From NCBI RefSeq assembly GCF_040276065.1, contig NZ_JBELOI010000010.1, forward strand, positions 99,250 to 163,249: 64,000 nucleotides of DNA. The letters run 5' to 3'. The translations under genes and the position numbers were made by a program. Positions 16,912 to 25,162 of the stretch are shown here, one piece after another. Position 1 is the stretch's first letter. Each line of letters begins with the position of its first letter. Source of the stretch: Castellaniella sp040276065 (GTDB taxonomy: Bacteria; Pseudomonadota; Gammaproteobacteria; Burkholderiales; Burkholderiaceae_B). The notes under the pieces are model-generated. The model saw only the letters and a list, made by a program, of their open reading frames with translations. It had not been told where the DNA came from and did no database searches.

Positions 16912-16933
16912 TCAGCGGATATGGCCCTACGGC

Positions 16934-16961
16934 TTGGCGACGCCCTGGGAGCTGGTATAAA
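16934..16961 (+). promoter_or_regulatory. Sigma-70-like promoter for the endonuclease V homologue
   Basis: TTGGCG (16934-16939) and TATAAA (16956-16961) are separated by 16 bp and lie 26 bp before the ATG of the repair gene. Confidence 0.5.
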
Positions 16962-16986
16962 ACGGTTTTGCTTTCGGATCAATCAC

Positions 16987-17358
16987 ATGACCCGCATCAA
17001 CTGCGTCCCCGTCGAAGAACTCAGCGGCCCTCACCTCGTGGCTGAGTACCGCGAGCTACCCCGGGTATTTGCGCTGGCTCAGAAGGCCTCGACGCGCGGG
17101 ACGTTTTCACAGCCCGAGGCCTACACGCTGGGCAAGGGTCATGTGCTGTTTTTCTACACGCGGCTGGGCTATCTTGCCAGGCGCCACGCCGAGCTGATCA
17201 CCGAAATGAAGAAGCGTGAGTACAAACCCATGTTCCCAGGTGTTTGCAGGGAGGATTTCCCGAAGATCCCGGACGCGTACTGGAACGATTGGGAGCCAAC
17301 CATCGAAGCGTTGGCGCTGAACCGGGCCCGAATCAAAGCGCGCCGCGAGAGAAAGTAA
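16987..17358 (+). CDS. Pyrimidine dimer DNA glycosylase / endonuclease V (T4 DenV family)
   Basis: 123 residues, a clear homologue of T4 endonuclease V. The N-terminus MTRINCVPVEEL aligns without gaps to the phage enzyme. It keeps Thr2, whose alpha-amino group is the nucleophile, and Arg3, Arg22, Glu23 and Arg26 in AEYRELPRVF. The later block LGKGHVLFFYTRLGYLARRHAEL matches too. The phage aromatic C-terminal tail is missing; the protein ends in RIKARRERK. It would nick DNA at UV-induced cyclobutane dimers as base-excision repair. ATG 16987 is the required start because Thr2 must follow Met1. A stray hicB tail begins directly at its stop codon, so the gene seems to have arrived by recombination. 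Confidence 0.93.
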   Translation: MTRINCVPVEELSGPHLVAEYRELPRVFALAQKASTRGTFSQPEAYTLGKGHVLFFYTRLGYLARRHAELITEMKKREYKPMFPGVCREDFPKIPDAYWNDWEPTIEALALNRARIKARRERK

Positions 17359-17441
17359 AGGCCCAGCGCCTGTCGCGCTCCGCATTCCCGGCAAAAGCTG
17401 TAGGCCGGGAAATGGCGGAAGCCTCACCTCACTCGCGATAA
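17358..17441 (+). pseudogene. Orphaned 3' end of a hicB-like gene
   Basis: Directly after the repair gene a frame reads KAQRLSRSAFPAKAVGREMA then EASPHSR and stops. About 20 of 24 residues match the C-terminus of the orphan HicB at 14935-15324, with many silent differences at DNA level. No upstream part is present. It is therefore a diverged hicB relic rather than a recent local duplication. Confidence 0.75.
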
Positions 17442-17464
17442 AATTCCATCACCATAGAACAGGA

Positions 17465-18407
17465 ATGCCGACCATGCCACGCTGGCGCTGGATATTCACC
17501 CAACTAACCCGCCGCCTTTGGGTGCGGGCATCCATCATCGGCCTCATGGGCATTGCGGCCGCGGCGCTCGCCGCAGTGATCGAACGCTTCATTCCCTGGC
17601 CGCTACCAACGACGATAGGCGCGGACTCCGTCGATGGCATTCTCAACATCATTGCTTCCAGTATGTTGGCAGTGACCACCTTCTCCCTCAGCGTCATGAC
17701 GGCGGCCTACGGGTCTGCCACCAGCAACGTGACCCCCCGTGCGACCACGCTATTAATCGAGGATCAGCTGACGCAAACGGTACTGTCCACCTTCATCGGC
17801 TCATTTCTTTTCAGCATTGTTGGTATCGTGGTGCTCAAGACGGGCGCCTATGGAGACCGGGGCCGCTTTGTGCTTTTCGTCGTCACCATCGCCGTCATCG
17901 CCCTGGTTGTCATATCACTCTTGCGCTGGATAGACCATCTGACGCGCCTGGGCCGCGTCGGCGAAACAACCGAGCGTGTCGAGCGTGCTGCTCGACAAGC
18001 GATCAACGACCGCATGAGCAAGCCCTTTTTGGGTGGAAAGCCTCTGACCGACATGAAAGGGCAAATTCCCGAAGACGCCATCGCGGTCCGAGGGCAGGAA
18101 ATAGGCTACATCCTGCATATCGACGGTTGATTACCCTCGTGTATTCGTCACTCCCCTCGATACTGAAGACTTGTTTGAGGATGCCTATATGCTGCTGGCC
18201 CGCGATGGTGCGGGGATGATAGAAATACAGCTGCGGCTCCAAAAATCGCTGCTGGCATTGGCGAGAGTGGGCGACAACGCGTATCGCCGTGCGGCGCTGC
18301 GCCAAGCGCAAAGCGCGCAGGAGCGCGCTGAAGCAGCATTGACTCACCCCGCTGACCTAGAGCGCCTGCAATCCGCCATCGCCCGCAACCAGCCCCCTAT
18401 CGGATGA
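17465..18407 (+). pseudogene. DUF2254 membrane protein gene with internal deletion and frameshift
   Basis: The first part (17465-18130, 221 codons) has the DUF2254 opening: membrane helices, SMLAVTTFSLSVMTAAYGSA, and VRGQEIGYILHIDG. It then stops at TGA. From 18129, in the next frame, the family C-terminus resumes (DYPRVFVTPLDTEDLFEDAY ... ARDGAGMIEIQLRLQKSLLA) to 18407. Family members are usually over 400 residues; here about 314 remain in two frames. A deletion has removed the middle of the soluble domain and shifted the frame, so the gene is almost certainly dead. Confidence 0.82.
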
Positions 18408-18449
18408 GCCCACCCAGACCGCGCCAGCTCAAGCCTATCCTGCTGGACC

Positions 18450-18647
18450 CTATGGCCTCTTGGTGAGCGATTCCTGCCAGTTTCCGGTATATCCGAAATC
18501 CGGGGCATCAAAGTCTTCCTGAACCCACGAGAGCGTGAAATCATCGACTCTCGGCTCACAGTACCAAGATGCGTAGCCTTCACCATCAACGGCCCACCAG
18601 CGGGCACTCTCCGGCGCCTCAGACCAATCCACCTTGTCATAGCTCAT
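18450..18647 (-). CDS. Small hypothetical protein, possibly phage-derived
   Basis: 65 residues (MSYDKVDWSEAPESARWWAV ...), acidic and rich in Trp. No known domain is recognised. Short Trp-rich proteins with an EAPE-x-A-x-WWAVD opening are common in prophages of proteobacteria, which is a recalled resemblance. AAGGA lies seven bases before the ATG at 18647, better spacing than for ATG 18653. It sits alone between the DUF2254 pseudogene and a lipoprotein gene. Confidence 0.5.
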   Translation of the reverse strand: MSYDKVDWSEAPESARWWAVDGEGYASWYCEPRVDDFTLSWVQEDFDAPDFGYTGNWQESLTKRP

Positions 18648-18695
18648 AAGCATTTCCTTGTCATTGCGCTAACCCGGCGCATCACTCACCCACGC

Positions 18696-18848
18696 TCAGC
18701 AATTGCCCTTCTTGGCTTGCCCAGGGGGGCAGAATCCGCCGTGGCCGTATCCGGGATCTGGATCAACGACCACCGCCCCATGCGGCGTATAGACCGCACA
18801 TGCGGAGAGCACAGCCAGCATCGCAAATACCAACAGCAGATTTTTCAC
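18696..18848 (-). CDS. Small lipoprotein
   Basis: 50 residues with a GTG start and a strong SD (GGGGGTGAT) just before it. MKNLLLVFAMLAVLSAC is a lipoprotein signal with the lipobox LSAC and Cys17 as the lipidation site. The mature part is only about 34 residues, Gly/Pro-rich, and ends FCPPGQAKKGNC. The two late cysteines could form a disulfide. Similar minute lipoproteins with the FCPPGQAKKG ending occur in proteobacteria; their function is unknown. Asp at +2 is absent (Ala), so outer-membrane sorting is expected. Confidence 0.72.
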   Translation of the reverse strand: MKNLLLVFAMLAVLSACAVYTPHGAVVVDPDPGYGHGGFCPPGQAKKGNC

Positions 18849-19006
18849 ATCACCCCCTTATCCATGGCGTAACGATTTTGCCCCAACGGTCCGGCGAGAA
18901 CGCTACGGAGCGTAACCAAACCTTAACCACGCCCCGCGCCTGATCATGGGACCAATATCGTGCGGGGCAAGACGCGATCCACGGCGCAACGGTAGAATCC
19001 AGAATT

Positions 19007-19738
19007 ATGGATCCGCAAGTCATCGCTGCCATGGCCCGCTGGCCGGATGTGCCGGACGTCTACGGCTGGTTGTCGCTGTCGCGCCACGGCGCATGGCGCC
19101 TGCATCCGCAGGGGCGCGGATGGGGGTCGGACGGCGCCGATGCCCAGAGCGTCGAGGCTGAGGTCCCTCTCCACGCCGGCGAGGCGATTACCAATCGGCA
19201 GATCATCGACTTCATCGGTCGCAACTATGCGGCCGACGAGCAGGGGCGCTGGTATTTCCAGAACGGGCCGCAGCGCGTCTATGTGCGGCTGGACGGGGCA
19301 CCGTGGATTCTGCGCACGGACCGCGATGCGCAAGGCGAGCCGCTGCTGAGGACTCATACGGGCCTGCACTATGGCCCAGTCACGCACTGGTGGCTGGACC
19401 AGGACGGCCATCTATACGCCCAGGCCGACGCGGGCGCCGGCCTGGTGTCGGGCCGGGACATGGCCGAGGTGATCGATGCGCTGCGCACGCCCGAGGGCCG
19501 CCCACTGGCCGAGCTGCTGCAAACCGGCGCCACGGCCTTTCCCGCCTTGCGGCTCGGAGCCGCCGGCCCGGCGGAGCCCGGCGCACCGCCGGCGGATGCG
19601 GCCGGCCCCTCCGCCACGACATCCGCGCCATTGGGAACGATACCGCCCCAGCGGCTGGAGGCGACACTGGGTTTCATCCGCCAGCCGATCTCGAATCGAC
19701 GGGCTTCCGGTATCATCGGGAAAGCGGCCCACGCGTAG
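19007..19738 (+). CDS. DUF2946 family protein
   Basis: 243 residues, cytoplasmic, no signal peptide. The blocks MDPQVIAAMARWPDVPDVYG, RGRWYFQNGPQRVYVRLDG (as QGRWYFQNGP) and THTGLHYGP resemble DUF2946-type proteins of Burkholderiales. The C-terminal 60 residues are Ala/Pro-rich and probably disordered. It is followed after 46 bp by a VanZ-like gene. Function unknown; the family name is recalled, not verified. Confidence 0.6.
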   Translation: MDPQVIAAMARWPDVPDVYGWLSLSRHGAWRLHPQGRGWGSDGADAQSVEAEVPLHAGEAITNRQIIDFIGRNYAADEQGRWYFQNGPQRVYVRLDGAPWILRTDRDAQGEPLLRTHTGLHYGPVTHWWLDQDGHLYAQADAGAGLVSGRDMAEVIDALRTPEGRPLAELLQTGATAFPALRLGAAGPAEPGAPPADAAGPSATTSAPLGTIPPQRLEATLGFIRQPISNRRASGIIGKAAHA

Positions 19739-19784
19739 CCCGCGCGCCCAAAGACACGCATCGAATCCGGACCATCACCAGGCC

Positions 19785-20195
19785 ATGCAACACGCTCCCT
19801 CCCGCAGCATTCTCTGCAACACCTTGCCGTCGCTGGTCTGGCGCTACCGGCTGGCGTTGTTTTTCGCCTGCCTGGCGGTGTTCTGCTATGGGGTGTTTCG
19901 GCCCGAGTCGCCGCCCGAGCTATTCCAAGAATCCGACAAGGCAATGCATGTACTGGCCTTCCTGGGTCTGGGCCTGTGCGGCGCGCTGGCCGTCCACGGA
20001 CGCCGGGGCGCCTGGGCGGTGTGGCCCGCGCTGGTGGCCGCCGCGCCGCTGGTGGAATGGCTGCAACACGTGCTGCAGCCCGCGACGCGGGACTTCAGCC
20101 TGGGCGACATTCTGGGCAATCTGGCCGGGGCCATGCTGGCGGCCATGGTCTGGCGGCTGGCACTCGGATGGTACCGGGCGCGCCCGAAACCTTAA
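19785..20195 (+). CDS. VanZ family protein
   Basis: 136 residues with four predicted helices. SDKAMHVLAFLGLGLCGALA in the second helix region and EWLQHVLQPATRDFSLGDIL with NLAGAMLAAM carry the VanZ pattern, including the conserved Glu-x-x-Q and D-x-x-x-N residues. The ATG at 19785 follows the DUF2946 gene closely. VanZ-like proteins are small membrane proteins of unclear role in bacteria without vancomycin resistance clusters. Its end overlaps the convergent gntR by 4 bp. Confidence 0.85.
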   Translation: MQHAPSRSILCNTLPSLVWRYRLALFFACLAVFCYGVFRPESPPELFQESDKAMHVLAFLGLGLCGALAVHGRRGAWAVWPALVAAAPLVEWLQHVLQPATRDFSLGDILGNLAGAMLAAMVWRLALGWYRARPKP

Positions 20196-20902
20196 TCCGG
20201 CATGGGCCAGAGGTCGCCGCGATCCACGCTTGCCTCGAGTTCCTGCAAGGCCTTGCGGACATTCTGAACGTGCAGCCTGCCGGCCTCGTCGGCGGCCTCT
20301 TCGTCCCCGGACAACACGGCGGCGACGATCCGCTGATAGTCTGCGAGGCGAATCTGCTGCAAGGCGGGAATCCGCTGCTGGGCATACAGGATCGGCAGAT
20401 GGATCGTCGTGAACAGCCGGTTCAGATCGCGGTTGCCGCCCATGTTCAGCAGAATGCGGTAGAACGTGCGTCGGGCCGCCGCGAACGCCTTCGAGTCGCG
20501 CTGGTCGTAGGCCTCGCTCAGCACCCCGAGCACGGATTCGAGTTCCTCGGCGTGACCCGGGTCCTGGCAGGCTCGCGTCGCGGTGCGGGTCAGCAAGCCC
20601 AGGATGCGCTCCACGATATCGAGCAGATCGAAAGCCTCGCGGCGCGACAGTATGCGCACGGACACGCTTTTATGCCGCGACAGATCGACCAGGCCTTCGG
20701 CGGCCAGGCGCTGCATGGCCTCGCGCACGACGTTCCGGCCCACATGGAAACGCGCGGCCAGGTCCGCCTCGACCAGGCGCTGTCCAGGCACGAACTGCTG
20801 GGTTTCGAGCCCTCGCACGATGCCCCAGAACACCTTGTCCGAGGCGCTGAGCTGGGTCTGCGGTCGGGACGTGCTGCTGGCAATCTCTGTCGTTGCGGTC
20901 AT
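20192..20902 (-). CDS. GntR family transcriptional regulator, FCD-like
   Basis: 236 residues: winged helix around residues 25-88 (GQRLVEADLAARFHVGRNVV then REAMQRLAAEG) and a helical C-terminal domain of FCD type. Several usual FCD metal ligands are less obvious than in the copies at 5235 and 40816. The gene is divergent from the thiolase/hydroxyacyl-CoA dehydrogenase operon with 306 bp between them, so control of fatty- or aromatic-acid-type beta-oxidation is likely. Confidence 0.88.
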   Translation of the reverse strand: MTATTEIASSTSRPQTQLSASDKVFWGIVRGLETQQFVPGQRLVEADLAARFHVGRNVVREAMQRLAAEGLVDLSRHKSVSVRILSRREAFDLLDIVERILGLLTRTATRACQDPGHAEELESVLGVLSEAYDQRDSKAFAAARRTFYRILLNMGGNRDLNRLFTTIHLPILYAQQRIPALQQIRLADYQRIVAAVLSGDEEAADEAGRLHVQNVRKALQELEASVDRGDLWPMPD

Positions 20903-21208
20903 GGCGGGTCGTTCTCCGGAGCATTGATGAGTGAAGACGGGGCGGCCTCCTGACCCATCGGTCGAGGCCCCTAATTTTCTCAGACTATTCTCTTATGTAC
21001 GACAAGCCCCTTGCATCAGGCAAGGCGCTCCACCGCATCTGGCAACAGCGGCGCCCGGCGCATACCGCAACAGCGGCACACCCAAAGCCCCCATCCCCTG
21101 TCCTTGATCGATTCGATCTCATTTTGTATGATCTTATCATCCTACAATTATATAGCGTCAAATACGAGCCGCGCCAGGGATAGGCTCGCCTTCCGGACAA
21201 AAATACCC
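20903..21208. promoter_or_regulatory. Divergent promoter region, gntR and thiolase operon, with nested palindromes
   Basis: 306 bp without a gene. At 21128-21140 ATGATCTTATCAT is a perfect dyad. It is flanked by TTGTA (21124-21128) and TACAA (21143-21147), giving nested inverted repeats in an AT-rich patch 62 bp before the thiolase start. The outer TTGTA/TACAA half-sites resemble those in front of other TRAP or GntR genes here. No strong SD is seen before the thiolase ATG. Confidence 0.5.
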
Positions 21209-22396
21209 ATGAAAGAAGCAGTTATCGTATCGACGGCCCGCACGCCCATCGGCAGGGCCTTTCGCGGCACGCTGAGCCGCACGAAATCCCCGACCCTGGC
21301 CGCCCACGCGATCCGCCATGCCGTGGCGCGCGCCGGCCTCGATCCCGCCGAGATCGACGACGTGGTGATGGGCACGGTGCTGTCGGCCGGGACGGCGGGC
21401 GGAAACCTCGCCCGGCATGCGGCGCTGGCCGCCGGCCTGCCGGTCGCCGTGGCGGGCCAGACACTGGATCGTCAATGCGCCTCGGGCCTGATGGCCATCA
21501 CACACGCGGCGCACGAAATCATGACCGAGAGCATGCGCATAGTCGTGGCCGGCGGTCAGGACAGCGTGTCCCTGGTGCAAAACGACTATCTGCCCTGGAT
21601 CGCCCGCGAGGCCGATCCCGCCGTCACGGCGAGGGTGCCGCACGCCTATATGCCCATGCTGCAGACCGCGGAGTTCGTGGCGACGAAATACGGCATCGGC
21701 AGGGACGAGCAGGACGCCTACGCCGTCGTGTCCCAGCAAAGAACCGATGCCGCGCAGCGCGATGGGCGCTTCGAGGCCGAAATCGTCCCGATCCAGGCCA
21801 CGCCCATGGACACCGGCGCGGACGGCGGGCACGCCGCGCCGCACGAGCCGCCGCTGTCGCGGGACGAGGGCAACCGGCCCGGCACCACGCTCCAGAGCCT
21901 CGCCGCGCTCAAGCCCGTGGTCGAAGGCGGCACTATCACCGCCGGCAACGCCAGCCAATTGTCGGACGGCGCATCGGCCTGCGTCGTCATGGACGGCGCC
22001 TTGGCCCAGAGCCGGGGCCTGAACCCGCTGGGCGCCTACCGCGGCTCGGTCGTGGTGGGCTGCGCGCCCGAGGAGATGGGCCTCGGGCCGATCTACGCAA
22101 TCCCCAAGCTGCTGCAGCGCCATGGCCTGACGGTCGATGACATCGATCTCTGGGAAATCAACGAAGCCTTTGCCTGCCAGGTCCTGTACTGCCGCAACGT
22201 CCTGGGCATCGACCCGGACCTCTGCAACGTGGACGGCGGGGCGATCTCGATCGGACACCCCTACGGCATGACGGGCGCCCGGCTGGTGGGCCATCTCCTC
22301 ATCGAGGGGCGCCGGCGCGGCGCGAAGCACGTCGTCGCCAGCATGTGCGTCGGCGGCGGCATGGGGGCCGCGGCACTTTTTGAGGTGTACCCATGA
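21209..22396 (+). CDS. Thiolase family protein (acetyl-CoA acyltransferase)
   Basis: 395 residues. All thiolase landmarks are present: the nucleophilic Cys in DRQCASGLMA near residue 90, WEINEAFA near 316, GHPYGMTGAR near 350 and the acid/base Cys in MCVGGGMGAA near 380. The frame is open further upstream, but the ATG at 21209 gives the conserved start MKEAVIVSTARTPIGRAFRG. It cleaves 3-oxoacyl-CoA to acetyl-CoA and a shorter acyl-CoA. It overlaps the next gene by 4 bp, and together they form the last two steps of a beta-oxidation route. Confidence 0.93.
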   Translation: MKEAVIVSTARTPIGRAFRGTLSRTKSPTLAAHAIRHAVARAGLDPAEIDDVVMGTVLSAGTAGGNLARHAALAAGLPVAVAGQTLDRQCASGLMAITHAAHEIMTESMRIVVAGGQDSVSLVQNDYLPWIAREADPAVTARVPHAYMPMLQTAEFVATKYGIGRDEQDAYAVVSQQRTDAAQRDGRFEAEIVPIQATPMDTGADGGHAAPHEPPLSRDEGNRPGTTLQSLAALKPVVEGGTITAGNASQLSDGASACVVMDGALAQSRGLNPLGAYRGSVVVGCAPEEMGLGPIYAIPKLLQRHGLTVDDIDLWEINEAFACQVLYCRNVLGIDPDLCNVDGGAISIGHPYGMTGARLVGHLLIEGRRRGAKHVVASMCVGGGMGAAALFEVYP

Positions 22397-24480
22397 CCAC
22401 CGGAAACACAAGCATGCCCACCGTCGTTCACCACACGCTCGTCGAGGGCGTCGCCGTGGTCGCCATCGACCATCCCCCCGTCAACGCGTCGTCGCAGGCG
22501 GTGCGCCGGGGCCTCATGGACGCCTTGGCCGAGCTCGTGCGGAATCCCGCGGTGACGGCCGTTCTGCTGACCTGCAAGGGACGCACTTTCATGGCGGGCG
22601 CGGACATCCGCGAATTCACCAACGAGACGATTCCCGAGCCCGACCCGAACACGGTGCACGCCCTGCTGGAATCTTTCCAGGTGCCGGTCGTGGCGGCGCT
22701 CTTTGGGACCGTCCTCGGGGGCGGGCTCGAGCTCGCCCTGGCCTGCCACTACCGCGTCGCCCTGCGCTCGACCTCGCTGGGGCTGCCCGAGGTGACCCTG
22801 GGGTTGGTTCCAGGATCGGGGGGCACGCAGCGCCTGCCGCGCCTGATCGGCGTGGCGCCGGCCCTGCGGATGATCGTCACCGGCAAACCGATCTCCGCGC
22901 CGGCCGCGCTCGACATGGGCCTGGTGGATGCCGTGTTCGACGAGGATCTCGACCGGCACGCCCTGGCATACGCCGCGGCGCTCGGGCGCGCCGGGCTCGA
23001 GGCGCGCGTCCTCGCACAACGCGCGCGGCGCCTCGATGCGCAGGACCAGCAGGCGATCCAGGCCTGCCTGGACGGGCTGCCACCAGCCGATCGGGGCGGA
23101 TACGCCGCGCGCGCCTGCGCCCAACTGCTGCGCCTCGTCGACCAGCCCTTCGCACAAGGCTTGCGCGAGGAACGCGAGGCGTTCATGAGGTGCCGCGACA
23201 CGACCGAATCCCAGGCGCTGAGGCACGCCTTCTTCGCGGAACGCGAGGCTGGGCGCATCCCCGGCCCGGCCAAGGATGCCACGCCGCGGACAATCGCCTG
23301 CGTGGGCGTCGTGGGCGCGGGCACGATGGGCGTGGGCATCGCGATGAGCTTCGCCAATGCCGGCATCCCCGTCATCCTGCACGACCTGGACGCCGGCAGC
23401 CTGTCCCGGGCCAGCGCCACGATCACCGCCTCATACCGGCGCCTGGTCGACAAGCATCGCCTCGCGGCGAGCGAGGCGGAGCGGCGCGGCGGCCTGATCC
23501 GGGTGGCGCTGGACGATGCGGCGCTCGCGCAGGCCGACCTGATCGTCGAGGCCGCCTTCGAGCAGATCGACATCAAGGAAACGATCTTCCGCCGCCTGGG
23601 GGAAATCGCCAAGCCGACCGCCATCCTGGCGAGCAACACCTCATCGCTGGACATCGACCACCTGGCCCGATGCTCCGGGCGCCCCGCCGATGTCCTGGGC
23701 ATGCATTTCTTCAGCCCCGCCCACATCATGCGCCTGGTCGAAGTCGTGCGCGGAGCGCGCACGGCGCCGGACGCCCTGGCAACGGCGATGATCCTGGCCA
23801 AGCGGATGGGCAAGGTTCCGGTCGTCTCGGGGGTGTGCTACGGCTTTATCGGCAATCGCATGCTCGAGGGCTATTTGCGCGAAACCGAGAGCCTGCTGCT
23901 CGAGGGCGCGACCCCCGCGCGCATCGACGGCGCCCTGGAGGCCTTCGGTCTTGCCATGGGGCCTTGCCGGATGCTGGACCTGGCCGGCGTCGACGTGGCC
24001 GCCAAGGTCGTGCTCGCGCGCCAGGCCTCCGGCCACCTGCCCCCCGATCCCGCTTATCGGGTCGTGGTCCAGACACTGCACGACCTGGGGCGCCATGGCC
24101 AAAAGACGGGGACGGGATTCTATCGCTATGAGGACGGACGGCGCACAGACGCCCCCGAGCTGCCCGCGATCATGGCCCAGCTGGCGCACGCGCACGGCAT
24201 CCGGCAACGCCCCGACATCGGCGCCGAGGAAATCGTGGACCGCTGCCTGCTGCCGCTCATGATGGAGGGCTACCGCATCCTGGAGGAAGGCATCGCCGCC
24301 CGTTCGGGCGACATCGACACGGTCTGGCTCAATGGCTACGGCTTTCCCGCCTGGCGCGGCGGGCCGATGTTCTACGCCCGCACGCTGGGCCGCGACGAAC
24401 TGATCAGGCGCATGGAGACCTATGCCCGCACCCTGGGCAATGCCTTTGCTTACTGGGACGTCCCCCGGATCCCCGAGTGA
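22393..24480 (+). CDS. Bifunctional enoyl-CoA hydratase / 3-hydroxyacyl-CoA dehydrogenase
   Basis: 695 residues. Residues about 10-190 are a crotonase domain (AGADIREF, then GTVLGGGLELALACHYRVAL and GLPEVTLGLVPGSGGTQRLP with both catalytic Glu positions). From residue 298 comes an NAD-binding domain (GVVGAGTMGVGIAMSFANAG), then HFFSPAHIMRLVEVV and two C-terminal dehydrogenase domains. The order matches FadB/FadJ and MFE1 proteins. It hydrates 2-enoyl-CoA and oxidises the 3-hydroxyacyl-CoA. It is coupled to the thiolase, with no acyl-CoA ligase or dehydrogenase in this operon; those steps could come from the opposing operon whose end lies 30 bp away. Confidence 0.93.
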   Translation: MTTGNTSMPTVVHHTLVEGVAVVAIDHPPVNASSQAVRRGLMDALAELVRNPAVTAVLLTCKGRTFMAGADIREFTNETIPEPDPNTVHALLESFQVPVVAALFGTVLGGGLELALACHYRVALRSTSLGLPEVTLGLVPGSGGTQRLPRLIGVAPALRMIVTGKPISAPAALDMGLVDAVFDEDLDRHALAYAAALGRAGLEARVLAQRARRLDAQDQQAIQACLDGLPPADRGGYAARACAQLLRLVDQPFAQGLREEREAFMRCRDTTESQALRHAFFAEREAGRIPGPAKDATPRTIACVGVVGAGTMGVGIAMSFANAGIPVILHDLDAGSLSRASATITASYRRLVDKHRLAASEAERRGGLIRVALDDAALAQADLIVEAAFEQIDIKETIFRRLGEIAKPTAILASNTSSLDIDHLARCSGRPADVLGMHFFSPAHIMRLVEVVRGARTAPDALATAMILAKRMGKVPVVSGVCYGFIGNRMLEGYLRETESLLLEGATPARIDGALEAFGLAMGPCRMLDLAGVDVAAKVVLARQASGHLPPDPAYRVVVQTLHDLGRHGQKTGTGFYRYEDGRRTDAPELPAIMAQLAHAHGIRQRPDIGAEEIVDRCLLPLMMEGYRILEEGIAARSGDIDTVWLNGYGFPAWRGGPMFYARTLGRDELIRRMETYARTLGNAFAYWDVPRIPE

Positions 24481-24483
24481 GCG

Positions 24484-24502
24484 GCCGGGCCGGCGGCCCG
24501 GC
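24484..24502. terminator. GC-rich hairpin between convergent operons
   Basis: GCCGGGCC (24484-24491) and GGCCCGGC (24495-24502) are perfect arms with a three-base loop, placed between two converging genes. There is no T-run, so it may slow polymerase rather than act as a classical terminator. Confidence 0.35.
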
Positions 24503-24509
24503 GCGCGCC

Positions 24510-25076
24510 TCATTCCTTCCAGCGATCGACCAGCTCGTTTTCCAGGCCCATGACGTCGAACGCCCGACCCACGGTGTGATCGACCAGATCGTCGATCGAG
24601 GCGGGGCGATTGTAGAAAGCGGGCACGGGCGGCGCGATGATCGCGCCATAGCTGGCGACCTTGGCCATGGTTTCCAGGTGTCCGAGGTGCAGCGGCGTCT
24701 CGCGCACCAGCAAGACGAGCGGCCGCCGTTCCTTGAGGCAGACATCGGCGGCGCGGGTGATCAGGTTCGCGTCGTAGCCGTTCGCGATGGCCGACAGCGA
24801 TCGGATCGAACACGGCGCAACCAGCATGCCGGCGGTGCGAAACGAGCCGCTGGACAGGGGCGCGCCAATATCCTGGGGATTATGGACGACGTGCGCAAGC
24901 GCCTCGACGTCCTTGACGCTGTAATCGGTTTCCTCCAGCAGGGTGCGTTTTCCCGCCGCGGTAAAAATCAAATGAACCTCGATGTCGGGCTGTTTTGATA
25001 ATACACTGATGGCGCGCACGCCATATATTACGCCCGACGCCCCGGTAATACCGACGATAATACGCTTTCGCCCCAC
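24510..25076 (-). CDS. ubiX: UbiX-family flavin prenyltransferase
   Basis: 188 residues. The flavoprotein opening RIIVGITGASGVIYG, the block LVAPCSIRSLSAIANGYDAN near residue 85 and the LVLLVRETPLHLGHLETM stretch are diagnostic for UbiX/Pad1. The enzyme joins dimethylallyl phosphate to FMN to make prenylated FMN, the cofactor of UbiD decarboxylases. A UbiD homologue lies two genes upstream in the same operon, so this copy probably serves it rather than ubiquinone synthesis. The start is GTG; AGGA lies about ten bases before it. It is the last gene of the 35517-24510 operon. Confidence 0.93.
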   Translation of the reverse strand: MGRKRIIVGITGASGVIYGVRAISVLSKQPDIEVHLIFTAAGKRTLLEETDYSVKDVEALAHVVHNPQDIGAPLSSGSFRTAGMLVAPCSIRSLSAIANGYDANLITRAADVCLKERRPLVLLVRETPLHLGHLETMAKVASYGAIIAPPVPAFYNRPASIDDLVDHTVGRAFDVMGLENELVDRWKE

Positions 25077-25162
25077 TGGATGAATTCCTGTAAATCAATA
25101 AATAAAATCAGATAATCAATTTCATCGATCGAATATACCCGCGAAAGCCGCGGATATATTCG

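Noticed and set aside
14134..18850. Attachment-site repeat of the tRNA-Cys 3' end
   Set aside because: No copy of the 3' tRNA sequence was found downstream by eye, and no integrase gene is present.
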